A DNA stretch of 64,000 bases from Welwitschia mirabilis (taxonomy: Eukaryota; Gnetophyta; Gnetopsida; Welwitschiales), in the NCBI GenBank assembly GCA_051453625.1, contig JBOZIK010000001.1, positions 156,358,121 through 156,422,120 of the forward strand. The letters are read 5' to 3'. The translations under genes and the position numbers were made by a program. Below, piece by piece: positions 61,290 through 64,000 of the stretch; position 1 is the first letter of the stretch; every line of letters starts with the position of its first letter. The notes beneath the pieces are model-generated. The model searched no databases. It saw only the letters and a list, made by a program, of their open reading frames with translations, and had not been told where the DNA came from.

Positions 61290-62610
61290 GGTGCTTCAAG
61301 TATAACATTAAATGATATACAAGTATCAAGATTGAACTATGATGTTGGATGTTCAAGTATGATGTCAGATATCTAAGTGCAATATTAGATATCCAAGTAT
61401 GACATTAGGGATTCTTTGCAGAGTAAACATAGGTGAGGCAATAAGTGTTAAAGTCAATGGAAGGTGCCAAGGCCCTGTGAGAGTAAGTGCAATGTTAGAC
61501 ACCTAAGTGCAACATCAGGCATCCAAGTATGACATTGGACATCCAAGTACCACATTGAAGAGCTCTGTCATGTGAAAACTAGGGTAAAACATGCTATGTT
61601 GAGGGTGAATAGGAGGTCTTAGAAGCCTACGAAAGTAAGTGCGATAGGGGACATCCAAGTGTGATGTCGTACATTCAAGTGCAACATCAACAAGCCCTCC
61701 ATGCATAAACTAGAGTAGAGCAAGATATGCTAGAGGTGAAGGAGAGGTGTTAGAAGCCTACAAAAGTAAGTGTGACATTAGACATCTAAAGATGATATTA
61801 GAGAGCTCTATCATGTAAAAATTGGGGTAGAGTAAGCTATGCAAGGGTAATCATAAGGTCCTAAAATCCTATGGAATCAAGTGCAACATTCAGCACCTAG
61901 GTAAAACATCGAACACCTAATTGCAATATCAGACACCTAAGTGCAATATCAGATCTTATTCCAAGAACAATTCTAGAGTAAAACACAAAGTTTTAGGGCC
62001 TTGTAGGAGATGTTAGACTATTGTAGGTCCAAATATGATGTCAAGCATCCAAGTACAACGTTGGGCATCCAACTGTGATGTCAAACACTCATGTGCAATG
62101 TTAAAGCCTAAAGTATAATGTTAGACTTTATTCATAGAGCAAGCTTGAGTAAGGTGAGAAGTGTCAAGGTTGAACGGAAGGTGTTGGAGCATTACAAGAC
62201 CAAGTGTAATGTTAGGCACCTAAGTGTGATGTCAGGAACTCAAGTGTGACATCAGACCACAAATTTAGTAAAAACAATACAATAAGATTTTAATTCCATA
62301 CTGTTTTTTAATAAAAGTAATGAGATTCAAAAAGAACTACCTCAATGGAAGTAGTTCCAAGGTCAAGCAGAAGGTTTTAGAGCATTATGAGACCAAGTAC
62401 AATGTTGGGCATTTTATTGTAATGTTGTACACCTAAGTATGATGTCAAACCTTCCTCATAAAGTAGGTTAAAGTGGGGAAAAGGTACTAAGATTGAACAA
62501 AAGATGTCAGAGTGTTATGGGACCAAGTATGATATCAAACACTCAAGTGCAATGTTAGGCATTCAAGTATGACATCAGCCTCATGAAGTGTAACATCATC
62601 ATGGATCCCT
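61290..62610. repeat. Two-level minisatellite (about 20-bp motif in larger units)
   Basis: The short motif resembles CCAAGTGTGATGTCAGACAT, with variants AAGTGCAACATCAGGC, AAGTATGACATTGGAC and AAGTACAACGTTGGGC. Two to four motifs alternate with a longer spacer containing GGTGTTAGAAGCCTA, GGAAGGTGTTGGAGCATTA or similar, and GAGTAAG/GAGCAAG phrases, giving higher-order units of roughly 110-190 bp. The variable core is always of the form YRAYRT. The 63-codon minus-strand open frame at 61,515-61,706 is a by-product of the repeat. Confidence 0.85.
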
Positions 62611-62639
62611 TGATAGAAGATGACATCTACTTTTGTTGT

Positions 62640-63050
62640 TCCATTGGTTTGACGGAGCATGATAGGAGAAGTGTGATACTTCGAATGAAAGCCCCAGTAA
62701 ATAGCAATAAGGCCAACTAGAACTGAAAAACCTTATATGGCCTACACCAGTTACATGACCCCGGTTGACTTTTTATAGCAAAGGAAGCCATGGCTCTACT
62801 AGTGGGTGTCAGTATGGTATGTCGTGATCCTTTTGGGATCGGCTACTGAAACTAACACGCAGTTTCAACCGCTCCTGACAAAGCCGGGGGGTTAATGCCA
62901 GTCCAATTCTGAAGAGCGAAGCATGTTGGGAGGGAAGTAGCTAGCTACTATTCTAGAAAGAACCATATAAATTAGACCATCATGGAAAGTACATCTTTCT
63001 AGCTATTATGTAGACTTGGCCTACCTCCGGGGCTGATACTTGATATTTCA
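62640..63050. other. G+C-richer block with many CpGs, origin unknown
   Basis: Base composition and CpG content are clearly higher than anywhere else in the window, for example TGGGATCGGCTACTGAAAC, AACCGCTCCTGACAAAGCCG and GAAGAGCGAAGCATGTTGGG. One plus frame is open over about 19 codons (AKEAMALLVGVSMVCRDPF), but no gene was recognised. The texture resembles plant mitochondrial DNA, so an organellar insert is possible. It could also be a younger or less methylated repeat. Confidence 0.4.
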
Positions 63051-63292
63051 CTAATAGTAAGACCTATTTGTACACTCATTAGATCTGCTCATTACTCATG
63101 ATGATGAGCATTCCTTCCTCAACACTGATACTCACATGCTCATACATAACGAGACACTATATGCCAACAAGCATCAGGAGCTTGCTTAGATGATGCTCTC
63201 ATATGCTTGGATTTTGAAGATGGTAATTTACCATCTTCATAGCTCTAATGCTAAATGTAATATTCCTTTTTAACATTTTAAGATTATTTTAT

Positions 63293-64000
63293 NNNNNNNN
63301 NNNNNNNNNNNNNNNNNNNNNNNNNNNNNNNNNNNNNNNNNNNNNNNNNNNNNNNNNNNNNNNNNNNNNNNNNNNNNNNNNNNNNNNNNNNNNNNNNNNN
63401 NNNNNNNNNNNNNNNNNNNNNNNNNNNNNNNNNNNNNNNNNNNNNNNNNNNNNNNNNNNNNNNNNNNNNNNNNNNNNNNNNNNNNNNNNNNNNNNNNNNN
63501 NNNNNNNNNNNNNNNNNNNNNNNNNNNNNNNNNNNNNNNNNNNNNNNNNNNNNNNNNNNNNNNNNNNNNNNNNNNNNNNNNNNNNNNNNNNNNNNNNNNN
63601 NNNNNNNNNNNNNNNNNNNNNNNNNNNNNNNNNNNNNNNNNNNNNNNNNNNNNNNNNNNNNNNNNNNNNNNNNNNNNNNNNNNNNNNNNNNNNNNNNNNN
63701 NNNNNNNNNNNNNNNNNNNNNNNNNNNNNNNNNNNNNNNNNNNNNNNNNNNNNNNNNNNNNNNNNNNNNNNNNNNNNNNNNNNNNNNNNNNNNNNNNNNN
63801 NNNNNNNNNNNNNNNNNNNNNNNNNNNNNNNNNNNNNNNNNNNNNNNNNNNNNNNNNNNNNNNNNNNNNNNNNNNNNNNNNNNNNNNNNNNNNNNNNNNN
63901 NNNNNNNNNNNNNNNNNNNNNNNNNNNNNNNNNNNNNNNNNNNNNNNNNNNNNNNNNNNNNNNNNNNNNNNNNNNNNNNNNNNNNNNNNNNNNNNNNNNN
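63293..64000. other. Assembly gap to the end of the window
   Basis: Continuous N; it cuts the second terminal repeat of the preceding insertion. Confidence 1.

Larger units (their letters stand above)
59464..63292 (+). mobile_element. Insertion with terminal repeats, possibly a non-autonomous LTR element
   Basis: TATAATATTCCTTTTTACCA at 59,464 recurs as TGTAATATTCCTTTTTAACA at 63,256, each followed by TTTTAAGRTTATTT, after which the second copy enters the terminal gap. If these are the starts of two LTRs, the element spans at least 3.8 kb and lies inside the 3' LTR of element C. No gag or pol domain was seen in it. It holds the minisatellite and the G+C-richer block. The target duplication (expected GTTAC) would lie beyond the gap. 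Confidence 0.4.

Noticed and set aside
61290-62610. CRISPR-like array
   Set aside because: Repeats are degenerate, spacers are not unique, and the context is a plant nuclear genome; it is a minisatellite.

Overview
The window is nuclear DNA from a plant, probably a seed plant. It is strongly A+T-rich with very few CpGs, and it is dominated by decayed LTR retrotransposons of the Ty3/gypsy superfamily. The only host gene I can recognise is the remnant of a MIKC*-type MADS-box gene. Premature stops in the transposon reading frames are mostly TAA/TAG/TGA where CAA/CAG/CGA/TGG would be expected, which is the trace of methyl-cytosine deamination. A very AT-rich gymnosperm such as Welwitschia would fit, but that is inference; nothing in the sequence names the species. 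I found no intact protein-coding gene, tRNA, rRNA or CRISPR array.

Layout. 1-6.35 kb: an exon-intron MADS relic on the minus strand; six exons are recognisable, with GT-AG borders and matching phases, but the MADS-box exon is frameshifted. 6.35-11.5 kb: AT-rich intergenic DNA and one copy of a dispersed repeat. 11.55-26.46 kb: element A (+), a Tat-like gypsy element between two ~3.1 kb direct repeats. Its domain order reads gag, protease, archaeal-type RNase H, RT, RNase H trace, integrase, and its long repeats carry a second decayed reading frame. 26.5-32.9 kb: intergenic DNA with microsatellites. 32.9-36.8 kb: element D (+), an Athila-like gag-PR-RT fragment. 37.0 kb: an LTR fragment related to element C. 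37.74-49.51 kb: element B (-), an Athila-like element with both LTRs, PBS, gag, PR, RT, RNase H and IN; a third LTR copy and a duplicated 3' segment show it is a composite. 49.5-53.7 kb: intergenic DNA and the second copy of the dispersed repeat. 53.68-59.46 kb: element C (+), a Tekay/Del-like chromovirus with a chromodomain trace, whose 3' LTR is interrupted at 59,464 by a further insertion. That insertion (59.46 to at least 63.29 kb) holds a two-level minisatellite and a G+C-richer, less decayed block. The window ends in a long assembly gap.

The coding domains belong to separate dead transposons and do not form a pathway. Each element would have encoded capsid (gag), protease, reverse transcriptase/RNase H and integrase for its own copying. 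All are now broken by stops, frameshifts and lost catalytic residues. Eight runs of N break the sequence; at two of them nearly the same sequence sits on both sides, so local structure there is uncertain.
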